Source: CAYRKT01 sp964425005 (GTDB lineage: Bacteria > Synergistota > Synergistia > CAYRKT01). From it: a stretch of 15,736 nt of DNA. This document shows positions 1 to 7,040 of this stretch, in pieces; within the stretch, counting starts at the first letter, position 1; each line of letters begins with the position of its first letter. The position numbers and the translations under genes are program-made. The stretch spans positions 1 to 15,736 of the forward strand of contig CAYRKT010000034.1 in NCBI GenBank assembly GCA_964425005.1, in the 5' to 3' direction. The notes below the pieces were generated by a model. The model searched no databases, was not told the DNA's origin, and saw only the letters and a program-made list of their open reading frames with translations.

Positions 1-181
1 GGGCGGGACCATAGTGGGAGTGCTGATAATGGGGGTTTTGAGGAACGGGCTAAACCTGCTCAACGTCTCGGCCTACTGGCAGACGGTGGTGATAGGGGTG
101 GTGGTGATCCTGGCCGTGTGGGTCGACGTGCTCAGGAGACAGGCCGAGTACAAGGCCTCCATAAGGGCTCCCAGGGGTTAA
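1..181 (+). CDS. Sugar ABC transporter permease, C-terminal fragment (RbsC-like)
   Basis: This is the last 59 codons of a gene that begins before the window; the frame starts at base 2 and ends in TAA at 179-181. The readable part has GTIVGVLIMGVLRNGLNLL followed by a hydrophobic helix (TVVIGVVVILAVWVDVL) and a short basic cytoplasmic tail. This is the typical C-terminal end of ribose/xylose-type (RbsC/BPD_transp_2) inner-membrane permeases, where a GxxIGxxIxGVLxNGLNLL motif precedes the final membrane helix. Only 15 bases separate its stop from the uxaB start, so it is probably co-transcribed with the hexuronate genes and is likely the permease of a uronate or related sugar importer. The substrate itself cannot be read from this fragment. 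Confidence 0.82.
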   Translation, partial: GGTIVGVLIMGVLRNGLNLLNVSAYWQTVVIGVVVILAVWVDVLRRQAEYKASIRAPRG

Positions 182-190
182 GGGGGGTGA
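180..190 (+). promoter_or_regulatory. Shine-Dalgarno site that fixes the TTG start of uxaB
   Basis: The purine-rich run AAGGGGGGTGA ends 6 bases before TTG at 197. It overlaps the stop codon of the upstream permease gene, pointing to translational coupling. No ATG or GTG with a comparable site lies near, so the TTG start is preferred. Confidence 0.65.
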
Positions 191-196
191 GCGGAC

Positions 197-1720
197 TTGG
201 AGAGGCTGAGCGAGGGCCTTCTGAGGTCCGGAAGGATAGAGGCGAAGGGGCTTAAGCTTCCCCCGAAGGGGATCCTGGAGGCCCCCGTGAGGGTCCTGCA
301 GTTCGGGGAGGGAAACTTCCTAAGGGCCTTCGTGGACTGGATGCTCCAGAGGGCCTTCGAGGCGGGGGTCTTCCAGGGGAGGGCCGTGGCCGTCCAGCCC
401 ATCCCCGAGGGCAGGGCGAAGGAGCTCAACGCCTCCGACTGCCTCTTCACGGTGGTGGCAAGGGGGCTCAGGGGAGGGAAGCCCTGCGAGGAGATGGAGC
501 TGGTGGGAAGCCTGAGGAGGGTAGTCAGGGCCTACGGGGAGTGGGAGGAGGTCCTGAGGACGGCCAGATCCCCGGACCTTCGCCTCATCGCGTCCAACAC
601 CACCGAGGCGGGCATAGCGCTGGACCCCAACGACCGGTACGAGGACGACCCCCCCAGGTCCTTCCCGGCCAAGCTCACCAGGCTCCTCCACGAGCGCTAC
701 AGGGCCCTCGGGAGGGACGGAAGCGGCCTCGTCGTCGTGCCCTGCGAGCTGATAGACAGAAACGGGGAGGCCTTGAGGGACTGCGTCCTGGAGCTGTGCG
801 GGCGCTGGGGCCTGGAAGGGGACTTCGTCGACTGGGTCAGGGAGGAGTGCGCTTTCTGCTCCTCCCTGGTGGACAGGATAGTGACGGGCTTCCCGAGGGA
901 GGAGGCCGAGGAGCTGTTCGAGAGGCTCGGGTACAGGGACGAGAACCTGGTGTCCTGCGAGCTCTTCCACCTCTGGGCGATAGAGGCGCCCGATTGGGTC
1001 GCCGAGGAGATCCCCCTTCACAGGGCAGGTTTGAACGTGGTCTTCGCCGAAGACATAAGGCCCTACAGGGAGAGGAAGGTGAGGCTTCTCAACGGAGGGC
1101 ACACCTCCTCCGTGGCCGCAGGGTATCTCTCGGGGCTCGAGACGGTGGGGGAGGTGATGGAGGACCCGGTTCTGGGGGGCTTCGTGAGGAAGGTGGTGCT
1201 CGAGGAGATCCTCCCCACCGTGCCGGGAGACGAGGGCTCCTGCAGGGCCTTCGCCCTGGAGGTGCTGGAGCGCTTCAAGAACCCCTACTTGAGGCATCCC
1301 CTGCTGAGCATAGCTTTGAACTCGGCGAGCAAGATGCGGGTGAGGGTCGTGCCCCCGCTCCTGGACCACCTGCGGCTCAGGGGAGCGCTCCCCAGGGGGC
1401 TCGTCTTCTCCCTAGCCTCCTTCGCCCTCTTCTACAGGGCGAGGAGGGGCGAGGGGGGCTACTTCGGCCTGAGGGACGGGAAGCCATACCCCCTGAGGGA
1501 CGAGGAGGAGCACCTCTCCTTCATGGCGAGGGTCTGGGAGGAGTTCGAGAGGGGGCCTTCGGACCTCGACGGGCTCGTCCGGAGGGTGCTCTCGCGAAGG
1601 GAGATATGGGGGGTGGACCTGACGGAGGTCGAGGGGCTTCCCGAGGCGGTCGGATCGAGCCTGAGGCTGGCGATGGAGAAGGGGATCAGGGGAGCCCTGG
1701 TCGAGCTGGGCCTCTGCTGA
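197..1720 (+). CDS. uxaB: Tagaturonate reductase (altronate oxidoreductase)
   Basis: A 507-residue member of the mannitol dehydrogenase / polyol-specific long-chain dehydrogenase family, most like UxaB, which reduces D-tagaturonate to D-altronate with NADH in the cytoplasm (galacturonate branch). The N-terminal Rossmann region carries VLQFGEGNFLRAFVDWM (about residues 33-49), the variant nucleotide-binding motif of UxaB/UxuB proteins. The catalytic Lys-Asn-His set of this family is visible in KVRLLNGGH: K294, N299 and H302. The helical C-terminal domain (KNPYLRHPLLSIALNSASK) is also typical. Start is TTG at 197 with a strong Shine-Dalgarno site. It sits between a sugar permease and eda/uxaA. 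The related mannonate oxidoreductase UxuB is less likely because the downstream dehydratase is UxaA-type rather than UxuA-type. Confidence 0.9.
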   Translation: MERLSEGLLRSGRIEAKGLKLPPKGILEAPVRVLQFGEGNFLRAFVDWMLQRAFEAGVFQGRAVAVQPIPEGRAKELNASDCLFTVVARGLRGGKPCEEMELVGSLRRVVRAYGEWEEVLRTARSPDLRLIASNTTEAGIALDPNDRYEDDPPRSFPAKLTRLLHERYRALGRDGSGLVVVPCELIDRNGEALRDCVLELCGRWGLEGDFVDWVREECAFCSSLVDRIVTGFPREEAEELFERLGYRDENLVSCELFHLWAIEAPDWVAEEIPLHRAGLNVVFAEDIRPYRERKVRLLNGGHTSSVAAGYLSGLETVGEVMEDPVLGGFVRKVVLEEILPTVPGDEGSCRAFALEVLERFKNPYLRHPLLSIALNSASKMRVRVVPPLLDHLRLRGALPRGLVFSLASFALFYRARRGEGGYFGLRDGKPYPLRDEEEHLSFMARVWEEFERGPSDLDGLVRRVLSRREIWGVDLTEVEGLPEAVGSSLRLAMEKGIRGALVELGLC

Positions 1721-1728
1721 GGAGCTGT

Positions 1729-1735
1729 AAGGAGG
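1729..1735 (+). promoter_or_regulatory. Shine-Dalgarno site for eda
   Basis: A perfect AAGGAGG lies 5 bases before GTG at 1741. GTG at 1738 is in the same frame but would leave only 2 bases, and TTG at 1747 leaves 11, so 1741 is the best-placed start. Confidence 0.6.
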
Positions 1736-1740
1736 GGGTG

Positions 1741-2403
1741 GTGAGGTTGGCCCTGCGCAGGGAGGAGGCGCTCAGGAGGATAGAGGAGATAGGGGTAATA
1801 GCGGTGGTCAGGGCGAGAAGCGGCGAGGAGGGGCTCAGGATAGCCGAAGCCGTGATGGAGGGGGGCATAAGGGCTCTGGAGCTCACCATGACCGTCCCGG
1901 GGGCGGTGGAGATCATCGCCTCCCTGAGGAGGAGGTTCTCCGAGGGGGAGCTGATCCTGGGGGCGGGCACGGTGCTCGACGAGGCGACCGCTGCGGCCTG
2001 CGCGGCGGCCGGGGCTGACTTCGTGGTGTCTCCCTGCCTGGTAGAGGGGGCGGCCAGGGCCTGCGGCAGGCAGGCGATCCTCTACATGCCGGGGGTTGCC
2101 ACCCCCACGGAGGTGCTTCGGGCCCTGGAGATGGGCTGCGACGTGGTTAAGGTCTTCCCCGGGGAGGTGCTCGGGCCCGCCTTCGTGAGGGCTCTAAAGG
2201 GCCCCTTCCCCCAGGTCAGGGCCGTCCCCACCGGAGGGGTCTCCCCCTCCAACGTCAAGGAGTGGTTCGAGGCGGGGGTCCTGGCGGTGGGGGTGGGGAC
2301 CCACCTCACCAGGCCGGCCCTCGAGGGCGACCTGGAGGGGGTAAGGAGGGTCGCCTCGGAGCTGCTCAGGGCCATAGCGGAGGTGAGGGGGAAGCGTGGC
2401 TAA
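1741..2403 (+). CDS. eda: 2-keto-3-deoxy-6-phosphogluconate (KDPG) aldolase
   Basis: A 220-residue class I aldolase that cleaves KDPG to pyruvate and glyceraldehyde-3-phosphate, the last step of hexuronate breakdown; members of the family may also act on 4-hydroxy-2-oxoglutarate. The TIM-barrel landmarks are all present: ELTMTVPGA with the catalytic glutamate (E47), GAGTV, FVVSP, PGVATPTE, the Schiff-base lysine in VKVFP (K137) and the phosphate-binding PTGGV. Length matches the family (about 205-220). The open frame extends far upstream into uxaB, but that part is out-of-frame shadow; the GTG at 1741 gives the start expected for the family (LRRIEEIGVIAVVRA). It begins 20 bases after uxaB and its stop overlaps the start of uxaA by 8 bases, so the genes are translationally coupled. 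Confidence 0.92.
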   Translation: MRLALRREEALRRIEEIGVIAVVRARSGEEGLRIAEAVMEGGIRALELTMTVPGAVEIIASLRRRFSEGELILGAGTVLDEATAAACAAAGADFVVSPCLVEGAARACGRQAILYMPGVATPTEVLRALEMGCDVVKVFPGEVLGPAFVRALKGPFPQVRAVPTGGVSPSNVKEWFEAGVLAVGVGTHLTRPALEGDLEGVRRVASELLRAIAEVRGKRG

Positions 2404-3883
2404 GAGGGCTTTGAGGATACATCCCGAGGACGACGTGGCGGTGGTCCTGGAGGAGGTCTCGCCGGGGGAGGAGGTGGAGGCGGAAGGGGCTAGTGTGGTG
2501 GCCCTGGAGCGCGTGGAGAGGGGCCACAAGGTGGCCCTCAGGCCCCTCGAGAGGGGAAGGCTGGTGGTCAAGTACGGCTTCCCCATAGGGAGGGCTAAGC
2601 TCGACATCCCGGCGGGCTCCTGGGTCCACTCCCACAACCTGGAGAGCGCCCTATCCGAGGGGGAGGTCTACAGCTACGGGGGGCCGAAGGGTTGGAGGGC
2701 GCCCAGGGCCAAGGACAGGAGCTTCATGGGCTATCGTCGCCCCGACGGCTCCGTGGGGATAAGGAACGAGATCTGGGTGATCCCCACGGTGGGCTGCATA
2801 AACGACCTCTGCCGGGGGCTCGCCCTCTGGGCCAAGGGGGCCTTCGGCGACGGGGTGGAGGACGTGGTGGCGCTGACCCACCCCTTCGGCTGCTCCCAGC
2901 TGGGGGACGACCACGAGAGGACCAGGAGGGTCCTGGCCTCCCTGGCCTGTCACCCCAACGCCTGCGGGGTGCTGCTGGTGGGGCTTGGGTGCGAGAACAA
3001 CCAGCTGGAGGAGCTGATGGAGCTGATAGACCCCCCCTTCCGCTGGAAGGTGAGGAGCATGGTGGTCCAGCGGGAGAGGGACGAGGTGGAGGTGGGCAAG
3101 GGGCTCCTCGGGGAGCTCCGAGAGCTGGCCTCGGGCTTCGAGAGGGAGGAGATCCACCTGGGAGAGCTGGTCCTCGGGCTCAAGTGCGGGGGGTCGGACG
3201 CCTTCTCGGGCATAACGGCCAACCCCCTGGTGGGGAGGGTCTGCGACGAGGTGATAGCCCTGGGGGGAAGCGCGCTGCTGTCGGAGGTCCCCGAGATGTT
3301 CGGCGCCGAGAGGACCCTGATGGAGAGGGCAGAGAGCCTCGAGGTCTTCTCGGCCATCGTCGACCTGATAGAGGGTTTCAAGCGCTACTTCACCTCGAAC
3401 GGACACCCCGTGTACGAGAACCCCTCCCCGGGCAACAGGGCTGGGGGCATAACCACCCTGGAGGAGAAGTCCCTGGGCTGCGTCCAGAAGGGGGGTAGCT
3501 CCCCGGTGGTGGACGTCATCCCCTACGGGGGGAGGACGAGGAAGAGGGGGTTGTCGCTGCTCGAGGCCCCGGGTAACGACCTGGTCTCATCCACCGCTTT
3601 GGCGGCGGCAGGAGCCCACCTGGTGCTGTTCACCACCGGCAGGGGAACCCCCTACGGGACGGTGGTCCCAACCCTGAAGATCTCCTCCAACGGCGAGCTG
3701 GCCTCCGGCAAACCCCGGTGGGTGGACTTCGACGCCGGAAGGCTGCTCTCGGGGGAGAGCGCGGAGGCCCTGGCCGAGGAGATGCTCGAGCTCGTGGTCC
3801 AGGTGGCCTCGGGCAAGAGGACGAAGAACGAAGAGAACGGCCACAAGGGGATAGCCATATGGAAGGACGGGGTGACGCTGTGA
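2396..3883 (+). CDS. uxaA: Altronate dehydratase
   Basis: A 495-residue protein, the same length as E. coli UxaA as I recall it, which dehydrates D-altronate to 2-keto-3-deoxygluconate (KDG) in an iron-dependent reaction. The N-terminal SAF-type domain (about residues 1-95) ends in WVHSHNLESA with the conserved VHxHN. The large catalytic part starts at GYRRPDGSVGIRNE, typical of UxaA/GarD-type dehydratases, and contains conserved cysteines in THPFGCSQLGDDHERT, VGLGCENNQ and GLKCGGSDAFSGITANP. Start is GTG at 2396 behind GGAGGTGAG, overlapping the eda stop. Its product KDG still needs KDG kinase before eda can act, and that gene is not in the window. Galactarate dehydratase is the main alternative, but the uxaB neighbour favours altronate. 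Confidence 0.9.
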   Translation: MAKRALRIHPEDDVAVVLEEVSPGEEVEAEGASVVALERVERGHKVALRPLERGRLVVKYGFPIGRAKLDIPAGSWVHSHNLESALSEGEVYSYGGPKGWRAPRAKDRSFMGYRRPDGSVGIRNEIWVIPTVGCINDLCRGLALWAKGAFGDGVEDVVALTHPFGCSQLGDDHERTRRVLASLACHPNACGVLLVGLGCENNQLEELMELIDPPFRWKVRSMVVQRERDEVEVGKGLLGELRELASGFEREEIHLGELVLGLKCGGSDAFSGITANPLVGRVCDEVIALGGSALLSEVPEMFGAERTLMERAESLEVFSAIVDLIEGFKRYFTSNGHPVYENPSPGNRAGGITTLEEKSLGCVQKGGSSPVVDVIPYGGRTRKRGLSLLEAPGNDLVSSTALAAAGAHLVLFTTGRGTPYGTVVPTLKISSNGELASGKPRWVDFDAGRLLSGESAEALAEEMLELVVQVASGKRTKNEENGHKGIAIWKDGVTL

Positions 3884-3901
3884 GGGACCACCGGGGGTCC
3901 C
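3884..3901 (+). terminator. Hairpin directly after uxaA, possible weak terminator
   Basis: GGGACC (3884-3889) and GGTCCC (3896-3901) form a 6-bp stem with a 6-base loop starting right after the uxaA stop codon. No T-run follows, so intrinsic termination is uncertain; it may instead protect the 3' end or assist factor-dependent termination. Confidence 0.3.
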
Positions 3902-4014
3902 ATCGTCACCCCTCCCCCACGCCCCCAGGAGACCCGTCAAGCCCTCGCCCCACACCGACGGAGCCGACCGGGAGGAAGCAGAGCAACTGACCCGCTGAAG
4001 TCCCCCTCGGGTGG

Positions 4015-4045
4015 TTGAATTTTCGCACGCCTTGTTGTATACAAT
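4015..4045 (+). promoter_or_regulatory. Likely promoter of the GntR regulator gene
   Basis: TTGAAT (4015-4020) and TATACA (4038-4043) are separated by 17 bases, in an AT-rich patch that stands out from the GC-rich surroundings. TACAAT at 4040-4045 is an alternative -10 with a 19-base spacer. Transcription would begin near 4050, giving a leader of about 40 bases before the TTG start at 4091. Confidence 0.5.
4035..4044 (+). promoter_or_regulatory. GntR/FadR-type operator palindrome
   Basis: TTGTATACAA is a perfect 10-bp palindrome overlapping the predicted -10 element of the downstream GntR gene. FadR-subfamily GntR proteins commonly bind TNGTNNNACNA-like palindromes, and ExuR/UxuR bind related GGTATACC-centred sites. 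A second imperfect inverted pair, AGTAT (4048-4052) and ATACT (4063-4067), lies just downstream. Position over the -10 implies repression, probably autoregulation. Confidence 0.55.
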
Positions 4046-4090
4046 GTAGTATCCTAAATAGCATACTCTTACTTTAGGGGGTATTGGCTC

Positions 4091-4771
4091 TTGATAGGAG
4101 AGAGGACTGCAGAGGCGAGGGCTTACAGGTACGTGCTCGAGCTGTTGTTGAGGCACGAGGTCCTACCTGGGGGCAGGCTGGCGGAGATGGACATAGCTAA
4201 AAGGCTTGGGATATCTCGTACCCCTGTGCGCAACGCCCTTCGCAAGCTAGTGGCCGAGGGGCTTTTGGAGATTCGAGAAAACTGGGGTTGTTACGTCCCA
4301 AGTCTATCCCCGGGCGATATGGCTGCCGTATTCGAGGTCAGAGAGATGCTGGAGTCTAAGGCCGCTGAGCTCGCAGCCCTCAACCTCGAGGAGGGGGAAG
4401 AACAGAGCTTGCTGGAGATCCTGACGGAGGAGAGGTCTCACTACAGGAGCGGCGACCTGCTGGAGTACACCATGGCGAACAACAAGCTCCATCTGAAAAT
4501 AGCATCCCTCTCCAAGAACCCTTACCTAGAGAGGTTCGTAAGGCAATCGCTGTGGAGATCGGAGATATACGTGTTCTTCTTTGACCGCTTTTACTCGCCC
4601 AAATCGGGCGAGCCGCTACTCCGCGACCCGGATAGCTCCGTCAGCTGCCAGGAGCACGCGAGGATAGTAAGGGCCATAACCTCCAGAGACCCAGGGCTCG
4701 CGAGAGAGCTGATGGCCTCGCACGTCAGGACCACCTATTCCCTGTTGACCCACAGGGCCTTCTACCTGTGA
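4091..4771 (+). CDS. GntR-family transcriptional regulator, FadR/FCD subfamily
   Basis: A 226-residue DNA-binding regulator. Residues 1-70 form the GntR winged helix-turn-helix, with MDIAKRLGISRTPVRNALRK (33-52) as the recognition region and GLLE before the wing. Residues about 75-220 form the helical FCD ligand-binding domain; its usual metal-binding histidines are recognisable at H134 (NNKLHLKIA), H189 (QEHARIVRAI) and H211 (ASHVRTT). FCD proteins typically sense small carboxylates such as sugar acids or amino-acid derivatives. Start is TTG at 4091, 8 bases after TAGGGGGT (4075-4082). It lies between the uronate operon and the NhaC/saccharopine genes on the same strand, so it could control either; its plainer codon use resembles the downstream genes. 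An operator-like palindrome sits in its own promoter. Confidence 0.88.
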   Translation: MIGERTAEARAYRYVLELLLRHEVLPGGRLAEMDIAKRLGISRTPVRNALRKLVAEGLLEIRENWGCYVPSLSPGDMAAVFEVREMLESKAAELAALNLEEGEEQSLLEILTEERSHYRSGDLLEYTMANNKLHLKIASLSKNPYLERFVRQSLWRSEIYVFFFDRFYSPKSGEPLLRDPDSSVSCQEHARIVRAITSRDPGLARELMASHVRTTYSLLTHRAFYL

Positions 4772-4886
4772 CCCTTAACCCCACGGCAGACAGGGCAAAT
4801 CCCAGGATAAGGGGGTGGTGCTATACCGAAGAGCGATCCGAGAAGGCGAAAAGCGAAAAATCCGAGGGAAAGGGAGGGGGCAAAAA
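4772..4886 (+). other. Leader between gntR and the transporter, cut by the assembly gap
   Basis: This 115-base stretch follows the gntR stop and runs into the N gap. It holds purine-rich, A-rich sequence with a near direct repeat of ATCCGAG (starting near 4835 and 4859), and ends in a strong ribosome-binding-like run. I see no convincing promoter or terminator, so gntR and the transporter may be co-transcribed. I could not match it to a lysine riboswitch. Confidence 0.4.
4870..4880 (+). promoter_or_regulatory. Shine-Dalgarno-like site at the left edge of the gap
   Basis: AAGGGAGGGGG followed by only CAAAAA before the Ns is the right distance to place a start codon in the first few missing bases. 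It suggests that the transporter gene begins inside the gap, and that the readable in-frame sequence before the gap (from 4815) is leader rather than coding. Confidence 0.5.
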
Positions 4887-4986
4887 NNNNNNNNNNNNNN
4901 NNNNNNNNNNNNNNNNNNNNNNNNNNNNNNNNNNNNNNNNNNNNNNNNNNNNNNNNNNNNNNNNNNNNNNNNNNNNNNNNNNNNNN
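4887..4986. other. Assembly gap of 100 N
   Basis: Exactly 100 undetermined bases. A round 100 is the usual placeholder for a scaffold gap of unknown length, so the true size may be much smaller or larger. It removes the start codon and the first residues of the signal peptide of the transporter gene. Confidence 0.98.
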
Positions 4987-6995
4987 ATGGGGCCACGGCG
5001 GCGCTCATCTCGTTCGCCTTCGTCCTCTTCGCTTCGTTCTCTTTTGCCGCGAGCGCATCTCCCCAGATGGAGCTTTCCGCGCCCGGCAAGGAGCTCACCG
5101 TGGGGCAGGACACCACGGTGGACCTCCTGTTGATCCTGCCCGCCGATGCTGAGCTACCCCGAAGTCACTCCTTCGTGTTGACCTTCGACCCAGCGGTGCT
5201 GAAGCTCGAGGAGGCGAGGGAACTAGAGATAAGGGGCCTGTCGTGGGGGGAGAAGGAGTTTGAGCCCGAGAAAGGGATCCTCAAGGCCAAGGTCGAGATA
5301 CTCCAAGAGGCAGCAGAGGCCCTGATGGGTAAGGGCACGATCGCGTCGATCAGGTTCAAGGCGCTAAAGGAGGCTCCCGGAACCCCCTTGAGGCTTACCT
5401 TCTTCGACGCCAAGCTGGGAGACATAGGCTTTCAGGAGCTAAAGCTCTCCCTCAAGAGCCCACCACCCCAGCCTAAAAATTACGGATTTCTAGCGGTTTT
5501 ACCTCCTTTTGTGGCAGTGCTCCTCGGCCTCATATCCAAAAGCGTCCTTCTAGCGCTGTTCGTCGGGACTTTCCTTGGCACCCTCATACTGAGCGGGGGC
5601 AACCCGATCAACGCGCTGACCACGTTGATAAAGGACTACATATTCGTCCAGGCCGCGGACAGCTACAACTCTAACCTCCTGGTGATGATGATATTCATAG
5701 GGGGATTCGTGGGGATAGTGACCCGCTCCGGGGCTGCTTCAGCATTCGCGGACTCCCTGGCCAGGTGGGTCAACACCAGGACTAAGGCACAGCTGGCCGT
5801 CTGGTTAGGAGGGCTAGCCATATTCTTCTCCGACTCCGCCAACCCTCTGGTCTTAGGCCCAACGTTCCAGCCCATCACGGATAAGCTGAGGATAAGCAGG
5901 GAAAAGCTCGCCTGGATCCTGGACACCACCTCGTCGCCGGTGTGCATACTCGTCCCCTTCATTGGTTGGGGCATATACATCATGGGGTTGATACAGAAGG
6001 AGTTCTCGGCTTTGAACATACCCATCTCCGAGTTCGATGCCTTCATCGGCGCAATACCCTATCAGTTCTACGCCCTTGGAGCGCTATTTATGGTGCCAAT
6101 GGTGGCCCTAACGGGGCTGGACTTCAGCGAAATGTATAAAGCGGAGAGGAGAACGATAGAAACAGGACAACCCTTCTGGCCCACCGCAAGACCTCCGAGG
6201 ATGTCCATATCGACGGACCTGGCAAAGGGCGAAGGTCACCCCGCCCCGAGAGCCTCCATGATGGCGGTTCCGTTGTTAGTCCTATTCCTCTGCCTCTTCG
6301 GCCTCCTTATGCCGCTGGGATTCCCATTCAAGAGAGTGCCAGGAGCGATGCTCAGGACAGCACTTTGCACTGGCTATTTCCTGGGGGCCCTGTCCTGCGC
6401 CGTCCTGGCCTACGCCTATAAGGTCAAGGGCCTGAGGGAATCCTTCACCAGCTACCTAGAAGGCACCAAAGAGGTGGTCTTCATTCTGCTAATACTGGTC
6501 CTGGCCTGGTCCCTGGGCTCTGTTTGCAAAAACCTGGGGACAGCCAACTACATAGTGGGGCTCGCGAAAGGCACGATACCACCATGGTCTATCTACGTCC
6601 TCATCTTCGCGGTGGGGGCTTTAATAAGCTTTGCCACGGGATCCTCTTGGGGAACCTTCGCGATAATGATGCCCCTGGCTATACCAATGGCTCACTCCTT
6701 CGGAGGCTCGCTCTACGCAGCCATAGGAGCAGTTCTTTCGGGAGGCCTCTTCGGCGACCACTGCTCTCCCATATCCGACACCACCATATTATCCTCCATG
6801 GGCGCGGCCTGCGACCACATAGACCACGTCAGAACGCAGCTGCCCTACGCGCTCCTGGTAGCGTTGGCCAGCGCCACAGGATACCTGGTGGCCGCCCAGT
6901 TCGAGAGCTCGTTTCTCCTCCTGGGGCTAACGTTGGGTCTAACGGCCGCCATGACCTTCATAGCCAGCAAAACAATAGGTCAAAAGGTCGCCTAG
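4987..6995 (+). CDS. NhaC-family Na+/H+ antiporter-type transporter with exported cohesin-like N-terminal domain (5' end in gap)
   Basis: About 668 residues are readable. The first residues after the gap form a hydrophobic segment ending in FAASASP, like a signal peptide. Next comes a roughly 130-residue beta-rich domain (about 5070-5460) with LTVGQDTTVDLLL, FVLTFDPAVLKLEEA and GKGTIASIRFKAL, the layout of cohesin-like domains. A proline-rich linker (PPPQPK) leads into about 12-13 membrane helices. NhaC-family hallmarks are clear: FFSDSANPLVLGPTF, DTTSSPVCILVPFIGWG, ATGSSWGTFAIMMPLAIPM and LFGDHCSPISDTTILSS. NhaC-type proteins exchange Na+ for protons or move organic or amino acids with Na+. 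Usual members are about 450-530 residues, so the N-terminal part is extra; the frame runs through without a break. It sits 45 bases before a saccharopine dehydrogenase gene, which hints at an amino-acid substrate such as lysine. Substrate is inference. Confidence 0.85.
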
Positions 6996-7040
6996 CTCAG
7001 CCGAGGCGAGATCGAAAAACCACACGAGGGGGGAAACGCT

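Noticed and set aside
541..1737. Long plus-strand open frame running through uxaB and joined to eda
   Set aside because: It is rich in Gly/Arg/Pro and out of frame with the clear uxaB protein; the real eda begins at the GTG at 1741 after its own ribosome-binding site.
4815..4886. Apparent N-terminal extension of the transporter before the gap
   Set aside because: The stretch reads as basic, low-complexity residues and ends in a ribosome-binding-like run, so it is more likely untranslated leader than coding sequence.
4772..4886. Possible lysine riboswitch upstream of the putative amino-acid transporter
   Set aside because: I looked for the conserved L-box core and did not find it in the readable bases; the gap prevents a final answer.
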